The notes: generated by a model from the letters alone, not told the origin. 34,354 bases of DNA from Candidatus Rokubacteria bacterium 13_1_40CM_68_15 (GCA_001917585.1 MNEG01000040.1:1-34354), one strand, 5' to 3'; positions 13,929 to 22,090 are shown, numbered from the stretch's first letter. Made by a program: numbers and translations.

Positions 13929-15662
13929 CTACGCGTGCGAGGGGCCGGCGGTGTCCTCGAAGCGGACCGGCGTGCGCCCGCGCAGGAAGTCGAAGTCACA
14001 GCCTTCGTTGGCCTGCAGCACGTGGTCGAGGAACAGGCGGCCGTAGCCGCGCGTGAAGTGCGGCGGCCTCGGTGTCCACGCCGCTCGCCGCCGGACGAGC
14101 TCGTCGTCACCGATGCGAAGCGCGAGCGTTCGCTTCGGCACGTCGAGCTCGATCTCGTCACCATTCCGAACGAAGGCCAGCGGCCCGCCCACCGCCGATT
14201 CGGGTGATACGTGGAGCACGACGGTGCCGTACGACGTGCCGCTCATGCGGGCGTCGGAGATGCGCACCATGTCCTTCACACCTCGGCGCAGCAGCTTGGA
14301 GGGAATCGGCGCGGCGCCCCACTCGGGCATGCCCGGCGCGCCGCGCGGCCCGACCTGCTTGACGACGAGCACCGACGTCTCGTCGACGGGAAGGTCGGGA
14401 TCGTCGATGCGCCGATGCAAATCCTGATGGTCCTCGAACACCACGGCGCGGCCACGGTGAACCATGAGGTGAGCCGACGCGGCCGACTGCTTGAGCACGG
14501 CGCCACCCGGACACAGGTTGCCGGTGAGGATCACGGTGCCACCCTCGGCCGCGATGGGCATGGTCAGCGGCCGGATGACGTCCTCGTTCCAGCACCGCGC
14601 CGCGGCGACGGAGTCCGCGAGCGATTTTCCCGTCACCGTCAGTGCCTCGCCGTGCAGGACGGGCAAGAGCTCCTTCAGGACGACGGGCAGGCCACCGGCA
14701 TAGAAGAAGTCCTCCATGAGGTACTTGCCCGACGGGCGGACGTTGACGAGGAGCGGCGTCGTGCGCGAGAGCTCGTCGAAGCGGCGCAACGGCAGGTCGA
14801 TCCCGGCGCGGCCCGCGATGGCGACGAGGTGGATCACCGCGTTGGTCGAGCCGCCGATCGCCATGTCAGCACGGATCGCGTTGTCGAAGGCCTGGGTCGT
14901 CAAGACCTCGGACGGCTTTGGACCGCCGGCCAGCGCCATCTCGACGGCGCGCCGGCCAGACAGCTCGGCTAGCGCCATGCGCCGGGAATCGGAGGCGGGA
15001 ATGGCCGCGTTGCCGGAGAGCGTCATACCGAGGGCCTCGGCCATCGAGGCCATCGTCGATGCCGTCCCCATGACCATGCAGTGCCCGGACGAGCGCGACA
15101 TGCACGACTCCGCCTCGCACAGCTCCTCGTCGGTCAGCCTGTCGGCCCGCCGCTCTGCCCACAGGCGCCAGAGATCCGTACCCGAGCCGAGCTCTTCGGT
15201 GCGCCACTTGCCGCTCAACATCGGGCCGCCGGTGACCATGATGGCCGGCACGTCCGCCGATGCCGCACCCATGAGCATCGCCGGAGTGGTCTTGTCGCAG
15301 CCCGACAAGAGAACCACCGCATCGAGCGGGTAGGCGCGGATGCATTCCTCGACGTCCATCGCCATGAGATTCCGAAACAGCATCGTCGTCGGCTTCATCA
15401 AGACTTCGCCGAGCGAGATCGTCGGGAACTCGAGCGGGAAGCCGCCGGCGCTCCACACGCCGCGCTTGACGGCGTCGGCCACCTGGCGGAGATGCGCGTT
15501 GCAGTTGGTCAGCTCCGACCACGAGTTCGCGATCCCGATCACGGGCCGGCCGTCGAACACGTGATCGCTGAACCCCTCGGTCTTCAACCACGAGCGATGA
15601 GCAAACCCATCGAGGTCGCGGCGCCCGAACCAGTTGCGGCTACGGAGCGGTCGTGGTGTCAT
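13929..15662 (-). CDS. IlvD/Edd-family dehydratase, sugar-acid (arabinonate/xylonate) type
   Basis: The 577-aa product belongs to the IlvD/Edd family of [Fe-S] dehydratases. Likely cluster ligands are C54 (LTNCNAHL), C122 (LSGCDKTTP) and C195 (SSGHCMVMGTAST). The segment MVTGGPMLSGKWRTEELGSGTDLW and the overall length resemble pentonate and hexonate dehydratases more than amino-acid-pathway IlvD. It would convert an aldonate to a 2-keto-3-deoxy acid. ATG 15662 is chosen because AGGAGGG lies just upstream; an earlier in-frame start has no such site. It diverges from an SDR gene 46 bp away, which may act in the same sugar oxidation route. Confidence 0.88.
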   Translation of the reverse strand: MTPRPLRSRNWFGRRDLDGFAHRSWLKTEGFSDHVFDGRPVIGIANSWSELTNCNAHLRQVADAVKRGVWSAGGFPLEFPTISLGEVLMKPTTMLFRNLMAMDVEECIRAYPLDAVVLLSGCDKTTPAMLMGAASADVPAIMVTGGPMLSGKWRTEELGSGTDLWRLWAERRADRLTDEELCEAESCMSRSSGHCMVMGTASTMASMAEALGMTLSGNAAIPASDSRRMALAELSGRRAVEMALAGGPKPSEVLTTQAFDNAIRADMAIGGSTNAVIHLVAIAGRAGIDLPLRRFDELSRTTPLLVNVRPSGKYLMEDFFYAGGLPVVLKELLPVLHGEALTVTGKSLADSVAAARCWNEDVIRPLTMPIAAEGGTVILTGNLCPGGAVLKQSAASAHLMVHRGRAVVFEDHQDLHRRIDDPDLPVDETSVLVVKQVGPRGAPGMPEWGAAPIPSKLLRRGVKDMVRISDARMSGTSYGTVVLHVSPESAVGGPLAFVRNGDEIELDVPKRTLALRIGDDELVRRRAAWTPRPPHFTRGYGRLFLDHVLQANEGCDFDFLRGRTPVRFEDTAGPSHA

Positions 15663-15711
15663 TGGGCCCTCCTGCGAAGGCCTGATTATAGAGAATCGGA
15701 GGAACCCAATG
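15660..15711. promoter_or_regulatory. Divergent dehydratase/SDR control region with symmetric ends
   Basis: The 46-bp gap carries a perfect TATAAT on the minus strand (15690-15685) giving a leader of about 16 nt to the dehydratase. The ends mirror each other: CATTGGG at 15660-15666 and CCCAATG at 15705-15711, each followed inward by a CCTCC/GGAGG Shine-Dalgarno. The symmetry may be an operator or just matching translation signals. Confidence 0.5.
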
Positions 15712-16506
15712 CGGCTCACCGGCAAGGTCGCGATCGTGACGGGCGGGGGAAGCGGCATCGGGCGCGGCATCGTGCTCGCGATGGCGCGCGAAGGCGCTGA
15801 CATCGCGATCCCCGACATTCAGGTGCTGAACGCCGAGAAGGTGGTCGACGAGGTCAAGGGCTTGGGGCGCAAGGCCTTCGCGCTGAAGACCGACGTGACC
15901 AGCTCGGCTGACGTGAAGGCGATGGTGGATCGGACGCGGGAGGGGTTGGGCAAGGTCGACATCCTCGTGAACAACGCCGGCATGGCGTCACCGCCCGGCT
16001 TGCCCTTCACCAACAACACCGAGGAGGACTGGGACCGCACCTTCGCCGTCAATACGAAATCGGTGTTCCTCACGTCCAAGGCGGTCGCTCCGTATTTCAT
16101 CGAGCGGAAGGCAGGCCGGATCATCAACATTGCCTCGATTGCCGGGCCGCTGTCCGCGCTGACGATGCCGCCCTACAGTGTGGCCAAGCAGGGCGTCATC
16201 ACGTTCACGCGGATCGTGGCCAAGGAGCTGGCGCCCCACCGGATCACGGTGAACGCCATCTGCCCCGGCGTGCTCTGGACCGACTTCTGGCAGAAGCTGG
16301 CCACCCACATCGCCACCACGAACCCGGCCTTCGCCGGGATGAGCGCGCGCCAGGTGTTCGAGAAGCGCGTGGCCGACATCGTGCCGATGAAGTGCGAGCA
16401 GACGCCCGAGGACATCGGGAACGCCGCCGTCTTCCTCGCCTCCGAGGACGCGCGCTACATCACCGGCCAGGCCCTGATGGTCGACGGCGGATGTGTGATG
16501 TGGTAG
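15709..16506 (+). CDS. Short-chain dehydrogenase/reductase (classical SDR)
   Basis: The 265-aa product is a classical SDR with the cofactor motif TGGGSGIG at residues 11-18, NNAG at 88-91, and the catalytic set N115, S143, Y156 and K160 (PPYSVAK). The end LASEDARYITGQALMVDGG is typical. It oxidises or reduces an alcohol with NAD(P). GGAGGAA lies about 5 nt before ATG 15709. Shared control with the sugar-acid dehydratase suggests a sugar or aldonate substrate, but this is context only. Its stop codon (TGGTAG) forms the start of the first repeat array. Confidence 0.92.
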   Translation: MRLTGKVAIVTGGGSGIGRGIVLAMAREGADIAIPDIQVLNAEKVVDEVKGLGRKAFALKTDVTSSADVKAMVDRTREGLGKVDILVNNAGMASPPGLPFTNNTEEDWDRTFAVNTKSVFLTSKAVAPYFIERKAGRIINIASIAGPLSALTMPPYSVAKQGVITFTRIVAKELAPHRITVNAICPGVLWTDFWQKLATHIATTNPAFAGMSARQVFEKRVADIVPMKCEQTPEDIGNAAVFLASEDARYITGQALMVDGGCVMW

Positions 16507-16660
16507 TGCGAGGCGAGCCGCGCTCGGGCGGCGAGGCGAGCGGTGAAATGCCCGAGGTGGTAGTGCGAGGCGAGCCGCGCTCGGGCGGCGAGGCGAGCGG
16601 TGAAATGCCCGAGATAGCACGACCCTATGAACGAATCGTGCGAGCCGTGAAATGACCCGA
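16501..16660 (+). repeat. Repeat array 1: two 57-bp type-A units and a shortened third
   Basis: Unit 1 starts at 16501 in the TGGTAG that ends the SDR gene; unit 2 starts at 16558 (period 57). Each unit has GTGCGAGGCGAG, then the hairpin GCCGC-GCTCGG-GCGGC, then GAGGCGAGCGGTGAAATG and CCCGAG. A shortened copy at about 16636-16660 keeps GTGCGAGCC and GTGAAATG but lacks the hairpin. The sequence is nearly the same as the first unit at 22095. There are no variable spacers, so it is not CRISPR. Confidence 0.9.
16506..16655 (+). CDS. Possible 49-aa repeat-encoded peptide overlapping the SDR stop
   Basis: GTG 16506 shares its first base with the SDR stop codon (TAGTG), and an open frame runs through both repeat units to TGA 16655. 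It encodes two copies of a 19-aa period containing RGEPRSGGEASGEM, then a short unrelated tail. The acyl-CoA dehydrogenase starts 20 bp later. The geometry matches the second array, which is why I list it. It may equally be a non-coding repeat whose period happens to be a multiple of three. Confidence 0.3.
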   Translation: MRGEPRSGGEASGEMPEVVVRGEPRSGGEASGEMPEIARPYERIVRAVK

Positions 16661-16675
16661 CGAGCAGGATAGCCG

Positions 16676-17854
16676 ATGGACTTCGACTTCACGCCCGAGC
16701 AGGAAGCCTTCCGCAAAGAGGTTCGCCAGTGGCTGGAGACGAATCTGCCCGACGACCTCCGCGGCCGATCGTTCGCCGCGTCGCGAGCGGATCACGAGGA
16801 GGTCCGCAGGCTCCGCGCCTGGCAGAGGAAGATGTACGAGGCCGGCTACATCGGCATCGACTGGCCGCGCGAGTTCGGCGGCCGGGGCGCCTCCATCGTG
16901 GAGGTGATCATCCTCTACCAGGAGATGGCGCGGGCGGAGTCGCCGCAGATCGTGAACCGCGGTGGCGTCAGCATGCTCGGCCCCACGCTCATGAAGCACG
17001 GGACGCCGGCTCAGCAGAAGCGCTTCCTTCCGCGGATCCTCAGCGCGGAGGACATGTGGTGCCAGGGGTTCTCCGAGCCGAACGCCGGATCCGACCTCGC
17101 CAATCTACAGACGCGGGCCGTGCGCGACGGCGGCGACTTCGTGGTCAACGGCCAGAAGGTCTGGACGAGCATGGGGCACGTCGCCGACTGGTGCTTCGTC
17201 CTCGTGCGCACCGACCCCAACGCCGCCAAGCACAAGGGCATCAGCTTCTTCCTCATGGATATGAAGTCGCCCGGGGTGACCCTGCGGCCGCTGCGCCAGA
17301 TCACCGGCGAGGCCGAGTTCAACGAGATGTTCCTCGACAACGTGCGGATCCCGGCCGAGAACCTCGTCGGTAAGCTCAACGAGGGCTGGGGCGTCGCGCT
17401 GACGACGCTCGCCTACGAGCGAGACGCGCTGACCTTCATCCGACACATCTCGCTGCGCAACGCGCTGCACCGCCTGCTGGCGCTCGTGCGTGACCGGGGC
17501 CGGGCGGCCGATCCCGTGGTCCGCCAGAAAGTCGCCGCGCTCTGGATCGGGGAACAGGCGCTGCAGCTCAACGCATACCGCAGCCTCACCAGGCTCCTCA
17601 AGGGCGGGCAGCCCGGACCCGAGGGATCGACCTCCAAGCTCTTCTGGAGCCAGCTCGACCAGGACCTGGCCCAGCTCGGCACCGAGGTCATCGGTCCGTA
17701 CTCGCAGATCGCTCACGGCTCGCCGTGGGCGCCCGACGAGGGCCAGTGGGAGTTCTACGAGCTGCTGGCGCGCGGCAGCGGCATCCGCGCCGGCACGTCG
17801 GAGATCTTGAGGAACATCCTGGGCGAGCGCGTGCTCGGCCTCCCGAAGGACTGA
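16676..17854 (+). CDS. Acyl-CoA dehydrogenase
   Basis: The 392-aa flavoprotein matches the ACAD family: MDFDFTPEQEAFRKEVRQWL at the start, GIDWPREFGGRGAS, QGFSEPNAGSDLANLQTRA, VNGQKVWTSMGHVADW, and a C-terminal GTSEILRNILGERVLGLPK. It would oxidise an acyl-CoA to the 2-enoyl-CoA with FAD. At the position of the MCAD catalytic Glu (usually xEGT) the chain reads RAGT, so the base must lie elsewhere, as in some ACAD subfamilies. AGGA lies upstream of ATG 16676. A crotonase gene starts 2 nt after its stop, forming an acyl-CoA module. Confidence 0.93.
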   Translation: MDFDFTPEQEAFRKEVRQWLETNLPDDLRGRSFAASRADHEEVRRLRAWQRKMYEAGYIGIDWPREFGGRGASIVEVIILYQEMARAESPQIVNRGGVSMLGPTLMKHGTPAQQKRFLPRILSAEDMWCQGFSEPNAGSDLANLQTRAVRDGGDFVVNGQKVWTSMGHVADWCFVLVRTDPNAAKHKGISFFLMDMKSPGVTLRPLRQITGEAEFNEMFLDNVRIPAENLVGKLNEGWGVALTTLAYERDALTFIRHISLRNALHRLLALVRDRGRAADPVVRQKVAALWIGEQALQLNAYRSLTRLLKGGQPGPEGSTSKLFWSQLDQDLAQLGTEVIGPYSQIAHGSPWAPDEGQWEFYELLARGSGIRAGTSEILRNILGERVLGLPKD

Positions 17855-17856
17855 CG

Positions 17857-18639
17857 ATGAGTGATCTCCTCTACGAGGTGAAGGACCGCATCGCGACCAT
17901 CACGCTGAACCGTCCCGACAAGCTCAACGCCTTCACGGGCCCCATGATCGACGCGTGGGTCCAGGCGCTCGGCGAGGCCCAGGGCGACGACAACGTCCAC
18001 GTGGTCGTCGTCACCGGCGCCGGCCGCGCGTTCTGCGCCGGCGGGGACGTCGGGCGGATGGGGGAGGGCGCGCCCAGCCCGCTCGACCACAAGAATCAGC
18101 TCTGGGAAAAGATCCACCGCGTGCCGAAGACGCTGGAGACGATGGACAAGCCCGTCATCGCCATGGTCAACGGCGTGGCCGTGGGCGCCGGCATGGGCAT
18201 GTGCCTCATGTGCGACGTGCGCGTCGCCGCGACCGACGCGCGCTTCTCGACCGGCTACGTCAAGGTCGGGCTGGTCCCCGGTGACGGTGACACGTTCTTC
18301 CTGCCGCGTCTGGTCGGTCCCGCGAAGGCGCTCGAGCTCCTGTGGACGGCGGACTTCATCGAAGCACCGGAAGCTCTGCGCCTCGGCATCGTCAACCGCG
18401 TGGTGCCCGCCGTCGAGTTGAAGGACGCGACGTACGCCCTCGCCCGTCAGGTCGCCGATGGGCCGCAGGTGCCGATCCGGATGATCAAGCGCCTCGTGTA
18501 CCAGAGCCTCAAGCTCGACCTGCGCACGCACCTCGACCTCGTCTCGTCGCACATGTCGATCGTCCGTCAGACCGCCGACCACGCCGAGGGCGTGGCCGCC
18601 TTCAAGGAGAAGCGCGCACCCAAGTTCCGCGGCCGTTGA
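17857..18639 (+). CDS. Crotonase-superfamily protein (enoyl-CoA hydratase/isomerase-like)
   Basis: The 260-aa product has the crotonase fold: ITLNRPDKLNAFTGPM, an oxyanion-hole segment GRAFCAGGDVGRM, a VAVGAGMGMCLMCDVRVAA helix and a C-terminal VAAFKEKRAPKFRGR. The two glutamates that catalyse hydration in rat enoyl-CoA hydratase seem replaced: a Gly in the GAGMGM segment and a Tyr in FSTGYVKVG. An Asp appears in VPGDGDTFFLP. It is therefore likely an isomerase, hydrolase or other crotonase rather than a classical hydratase. The start, ATG 17857, follows the dehydrogenase stop by 2 nt, so the two are co-expressed. Confidence 0.9.
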   Translation: MSDLLYEVKDRIATITLNRPDKLNAFTGPMIDAWVQALGEAQGDDNVHVVVVTGAGRAFCAGGDVGRMGEGAPSPLDHKNQLWEKIHRVPKTLETMDKPVIAMVNGVAVGAGMGMCLMCDVRVAATDARFSTGYVKVGLVPGDGDTFFLPRLVGPAKALELLWTADFIEAPEALRLGIVNRVVPAVELKDATYALARQVADGPQVPIRMIKRLVYQSLKLDLRTHLDLVSSHMSIVRQTADHAEGVAAFKEKRAPKFRGR

Positions 18640-18786
18640 AGCGCTGACCATCTGTCCGGTAGTCGACAGCGGTTGGCCACGCTGACACCGTCCGACAACG
18701 CCCGGTCGCGCGAAGTCCTCGAAACATCGAGTCCTCTGCCGGCACGACGATTTGGCGCGCCTCTTGCTAAGATCGGGACGGGCGCC

Positions 18787-19293
18787 ATGGACCTCTACGA
18801 CGCGAAGGACCGCATCGCCGTCGCCTTGGTGGAGTCCGTTTTCCGCCGCGCCCGCTATCGCGTCCGCCCCTTCCAGAACGAGCCCGGCCTCCGCTTCATC
18901 CGCGACGACTGGACCCCGTCGTTCCACGCCGCCCTCGTGGCTGACGACGGCAACGAGCGTGAGTTCCTCATCGAGGTGACCTACCGGCCGTTCGTCGAGC
19001 AGTTCATCGCCCTCGAGAACCAGCGCCGGGACGCGTCCGTCTTCGTGCTCGCACGCCAGCACTGGCCGGCGCTGCGTTCGGTCGTCGTGACCGACCATCC
19101 CGAGCACGGACGGTCATGCTTTCAGGCCGTGGTCCTGGGCTCGCCGCGCGGGGAACGCCTCGGCACGGTGGACCTGGCCGACGCCGGCGAGTTCGCGATC
19201 TTCGCGCACAACGTCGCGGACCACGAGGAACTCCTGACCCGCATCTTCGCGATGCTGTCGACCGACAAGTACCGCCACGCCACGCGCGTCTGA
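18787..19293 (+). CDS. 168-aa protein of unknown function
   Basis: I do not recognise the family. The protein is soluble, without signal or membrane segments, and mixes beta strands and helices. The stretch RFIRDDWTPSFHAALV followed by EFLIEVTYRP loosely recalls the D...ExK core of restriction-endonuclease-like folds, but the lysine position is Thr, so this is only a fold hint. ATG 18787 begins the conserved-looking part; a longer frame from 18673 has no support. TAAGAT lies 13 nt upstream as a possible -10. It follows the crotonase after 147 bp in which I see no other gene. Confidence 0.65.
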   Translation: MDLYDAKDRIAVALVESVFRRARYRVRPFQNEPGLRFIRDDWTPSFHAALVADDGNEREFLIEVTYRPFVEQFIALENQRRDASVFVLARQHWPALRSVVVTDHPEHGRSCFQAVVLGSPRGERLGTVDLADAGEFAIFAHNVADHEELLTRIFAMLSTDKYRHATRV

Positions 19294-19872
19294 TCAGATC
19301 GCGGCATAGCCCCGATACTCCATCTGCGTGGAGATCGTCGCCCGGGCCGGCTGACCCCAGAATTTCTCGACGAGATACAGGCCGAGGTCGAGCGACGAGG
19401 CCACGCCGCCCGCCGTGACGACCACCCCCTCGTCGACGATGCGACGGTCGGTGACGACTTCCGCACAGTACGGGCGGAGACGGTCGTACGCGCGGTGATG
19501 GGTCGTCGCCCGCTTGCCGGTGAGGTAGCCGGCGCGGCCGAGCAGCAGCGCCCCGGTGCACACCGACGCGAGCGGGCGCGCGAAGCCCCACGAACGGAGG
19601 TACGCGATGCAGCGCTCGTCGTCGACGAGCCGGCGCGTGCCGAAGCCGCCGGGGACGTAGAGCAGGTCGAGGTCGCCGAGGTCCTCGTACACCCCGTCGG
19701 GCTTCATCACGAGCCCGCTCTCGTCCACGATCTCGGCCGCCGTGCCGATGATGCGGTGCTTCACCGCGGGATCGATGCCCAGCGCGGCCACGCGACGGAG
19801 CGCGTCGTAGGCGCCCACGAAATCGAGGAAGGTCAGGTGTGGGAAGACCAGGAAGGCGATGCGCTTGATCAC
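19294..19872 (-). CDS. DJ-1/PfpI family protein, isonitrile hydratase-like
   Basis: The 192-aa product has the DJ-1/PfpI fold with the nucleophilic elbow Cys in LASVCTGALLLGRAGYLTGK followed by RATTHH, a combination typical of the InhA (isocyanide hydratase) branch and AraC-type GATase1 domains. The acidic residue that activates the Cys is expected near FLDFVGAYDAL. The start is GTG 19872, overlapping the stop of the VIT1-like gene (GTGA at 19869-19872). It is the last gene of a three-gene minus-strand operon. The substrate is unknown. Confidence 0.87.
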   Translation of the reverse strand: MIKRIAFLVFPHLTFLDFVGAYDALRRVAALGIDPAVKHRIIGTAAEIVDESGLVMKPDGVYEDLGDLDLLYVPGGFGTRRLVDDERCIAYLRSWGFARPLASVCTGALLLGRAGYLTGKRATTHHRAYDRLRPYCAEVVTDRRIVDEGVVVTAGGVASSLDLGLYLVEKFWGQPARATISTQMEYRGYAAI

Positions 19873-20564
19873 GTGATGGACCAGGCGATGAGGAAGGCCA
19901 CCGCGGCGGCGACCCCGCCGATGACCACGGTCTGCACGGCGCTCCGCAGCGGCGGCGCCCCGGTGAAGCGCGCCTTGATGTAGCCGAACAGCGCCAGCGC
20001 GCACAGGGTGACGACGGTGGACACGCCGAGCGCCGTCGACGCGCGCCCCAGGATCATGTACGGCCAGAGCGGGATGAGGCCACCGACGACGTAGGCGCCG
20101 CCGATCGTCACCGCGCTGCGCAGCGCGCGCCGCGGATCGGGCCGCTCCAGCCCCAGCTCGAAGCGCATCATGAAGTCGACCCAGCCCTGTGGATTGCGCC
20201 GGAGCGAGTCCACCAGGGGGCGCGCCTCTTCGGCCTTCACGCCGTATGCCTCGAGCACCTCCATGACTTCCGCCACCTCTGCCTCCGGCTTCTCGCGGAC
20301 CTCGTGGTGCTCGCGCGCGCGCTCGCTCTCGTAGTGCTCGGCCTCGCTGCGCGCGGCCAGGTAGCCGCCGAGGCCCATGGCGATCGCGCCGGCGGCGATC
20401 TCGGCCAGGCCCGCGACGACGATGATCCACGTCGTCTCGATGGCGCCGGTGAGTCCGGCCGCCAGCGCGAACGGCACCGTCAGGCCGTCGGCCATCCCCA
20501 GCACGAGATCGCGCACGATCTGGTTGCCGGTGAAGTGACGCTCGGAGTGGATCGGATGAGCCAT
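19869..20564 (-). CDS. VIT1/CCC1-family iron/manganese transporter
   Basis: The 231-aa membrane protein matches the VIT1/CCC1 family. It has a first-helix motif DLVLGMADGLTVPFALAAGL, a second block with AEIAAGAIAMGLGGYLAARSE, a charged Glu-rich cytoplasmic region (EHYESERAREHHEVREKPE) that corresponds to the metal-binding domain, and three more C-terminal helices. Members export or sequester Fe2+ or Mn2+. It begins 1 nt after the end of the carbonic-anhydrase-like gene and overlaps the DJ-1 gene, so the three are one operon, perhaps for metal or oxidative stress. Confidence 0.92.
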   Translation of the reverse strand: MAHPIHSERHFTGNQIVRDLVLGMADGLTVPFALAAGLTGAIETTWIIVVAGLAEIAAGAIAMGLGGYLAARSEAEHYESERAREHHEVREKPEAEVAEVMEVLEAYGVKAEEARPLVDSLRRNPQGWVDFMMRFELGLERPDPRRALRSAVTIGGAYVVGGLIPLWPYMILGRASTALGVSTVVTLCALALFGYIKARFTGAPPLRSAVQTVVIGGVAAAVAFLIAWSIT

Positions 20565-20565
20565 G

Positions 20566-20994
20566 TCAGACGGGCGTCACGCCCGTGCGATGCCGCTGCG
20601 CCAGCGCCTGGTAACCGGCGGGATTGGCCTGCACCCAGCGCCCCGCCGCCACCATCGCGCGCGTCCCGATGCGAGAGCCGTCGAGCACGGTCGATCCGTT
20701 GCCCACCAGCGCCTCCTCGGCGATCGTCGCGCCGTGCACGACGCAGGTGTGGCCGATGGTGGCGCCGGGACCGATCTCCACGGAGTGCGCCGACGTCACG
20801 TGGACCACGGCGCAGTCCTGGACGTTGGCGCCGCGGCGGACCACGATGGGCCCGAAGTCGGCGCGCAGCACCGCGTTGTACCAGACGGAGGCGTTCTCCT
20901 CGACCGTCACGTCGCCGACGAGGACCGCGGTGGGCGCGATGAACGCGGTCGGATGCACGCGCGGCGTCTTTCCCTCGAAGCTGAAGAGTGGCAT
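20566..20994 (-). CDS. Gamma-carbonic-anhydrase-family protein with an apparent internal deletion
   Basis: The 142-aa left-handed beta-helix protein shows hexapeptide repeats and the three zinc-ligand histidines of gamma-carbonic anhydrases at H65 (AVVHVTS), H82 and H87 (IGHTCVVHG). Family members are usually 165-180 residues. Here the text runs from TRAMVAAG straight to RWVQANPAGYQALAQRH. The usual turn with the last hexapeptides and the G-x-P-A-x motif (about 30 residues) is missing. The frame is intact, so this is an in-frame deletion or a divergent form. ATG 20994 fits the family N-terminus. It is first in an operon with the VIT1-like and DJ-1-like genes. Confidence 0.85.
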   Translation of the reverse strand: MPLFSFEGKTPRVHPTAFIAPTAVLVGDVTVEENASVWYNAVLRADFGPIVVRRGANVQDCAVVHVTSAHSVEIGPGATIGHTCVVHGATIAEEALVGNGSTVLDGSRIGTRAMVAAGRWVQANPAGYQALAQRHRTGVTPV

Positions 20995-21064
20995 AGGGCG
21001 CGTCCTCGCAGTATTCTCGAAATCGCAGCCTATCTTATCGGATTCTCGCGTCGTCGGAGGAGTC

Positions 21065-22090
21065 ATGCCAACTCCGAAGATCACGGCAGTCGCGACGGCG
21101 ACGCCGCCCCACCGCTACACGCAGGCCGATATCATGGACGCCGCCGGATACACGGACGCCCAGCGCCGCGCGTTCTTCGAGCGCAGCGATATCGAGAGCC
21201 GTTATCTGTGGATCCCCCGCGAGCGGCTGCGTCCCGACGAGAGCGTGGACGAGCTGGCGGCGCGGGCGCGCGACGGTGCGCTGGCGCTGTCGGAGACCGC
21301 CGCCCGGCGCGCCCTCGAGCGAGCGGGCTGGCAGGCCGCTGACGTCGACTTCGTCGTCACCACCACGTGCACGGCACGGCTCACGCCCAGTGTCGACGCC
21401 CACCTGGTCGGCCGGCTCGGCTGCCGCCCGGATGTCCAGCGCGCGCACATCGGGGACACCGGCTGCGCCTCGGCGATGGTCGCGCTCCAGCAGGCATGGA
21501 ACCATCTGCGCGCGTTCCCGAGCCACCGCGCGCTGCTGGTCTCCGTCGAGATCTGTTCGGCCGCGTACTTCCTCGACGATCGACTGGAGTCGGCGGTGGC
21601 CAACGCCATCTTCGCCGACGGCGCTGGCGCGCTCGCGCTTTCGACCGAAGGCCCTGGCCCGCGCGTGGTCACGCACCGCACCCTGTTCCGTCCCGAGCAC
21701 CTCGACGCCATGGGCTTCGAGTACCCGGGGGGACGCCCCCGCGTGATCCTCTCCAAGGACGTCCGCCGCATCGGCGCCACGATGCTCGGCGAGATGGTCC
21801 GCGTGCTCATGGACGCGCAGGGCCTCAAGCGCGAAGACGTGCGCTACTGGGTGCTGCACTCCGCGGGCCGGCGGGTGCTCGATCGCGCCCGCACGCTGCT
21901 CGAGCTCGACGACGCCGTCATGCGCCACTCACGGTCGGTTCTCCGCCGATACGGCAACATGTCGTCGGCCACGATCCTGTTCGTCCTCGAGGAGATGCTG
22001 CGGGAGGAGTCGCCGGTGCCCGGCGAGTGGGGTGTGATGGTCGGCCTCGGCCCTGGCTTCGCCGCCGAGGGCGCGCTCCTGAGCTGGTAA
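21065..22090 (+). CDS. Type III polyketide synthase (chalcone/stilbene synthase family)
   Basis: The 341-aa thiolase-fold enzyme has the type III PKS triad: C134 in IGDTGCASAMVAL, H265 in WVLHSAGRR and N298 in RRYGNMSSATILF. The C-terminus carries the family GxGPGF motif (VGLGPGFAAEG). It would extend an acyl-CoA starter with malonyl-CoA to a pyrone, resorcinol or phloroglucinol. GGAGGAG lies just before ATG 21065. Downstream are a methyltransferase and a flavoprotein, the same gene set as Streptomyces srsABC-type phenolic lipid clusters, so a methylated and oxidised alkyl phenol or quinone is a reasonable guess. The stop TAA shares its last base with the ATG of the repeat frame (TAATG). Confidence 0.9.
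   Translation: MPTPKITAVATATPPHRYTQADIMDAAGYTDAQRRAFFERSDIESRYLWIPRERLRPDESVDELAARARDGALALSETAARRALERAGWQAADVDFVVTTTCTARLTPSVDAHLVGRLGCRPDVQRAHIGDTGCASAMVALQQAWNHLRAFPSHRALLVSVEICSAAYFLDDRLESAVANAIFADGAGALALSTEGPGPRVVTHRTLFRPEHLDAMGFEYPGGRPRVILSKDVRRIGATMLGEMVRVLMDAQGLKREDVRYWVLHSAGRRVLDRARTLLELDDAVMRHSRSVLRRYGNMSSATILFVLEEMLREESPVPGEWGVMVGLGPGFAAEGALLSW

Noticed and set aside
18640..18786. An N-terminal extension of the unknown protein from 18673
   Set aside because: The extra 38 residues look non-coding and the putative -10 box and better start lie at 18768 and 18787.
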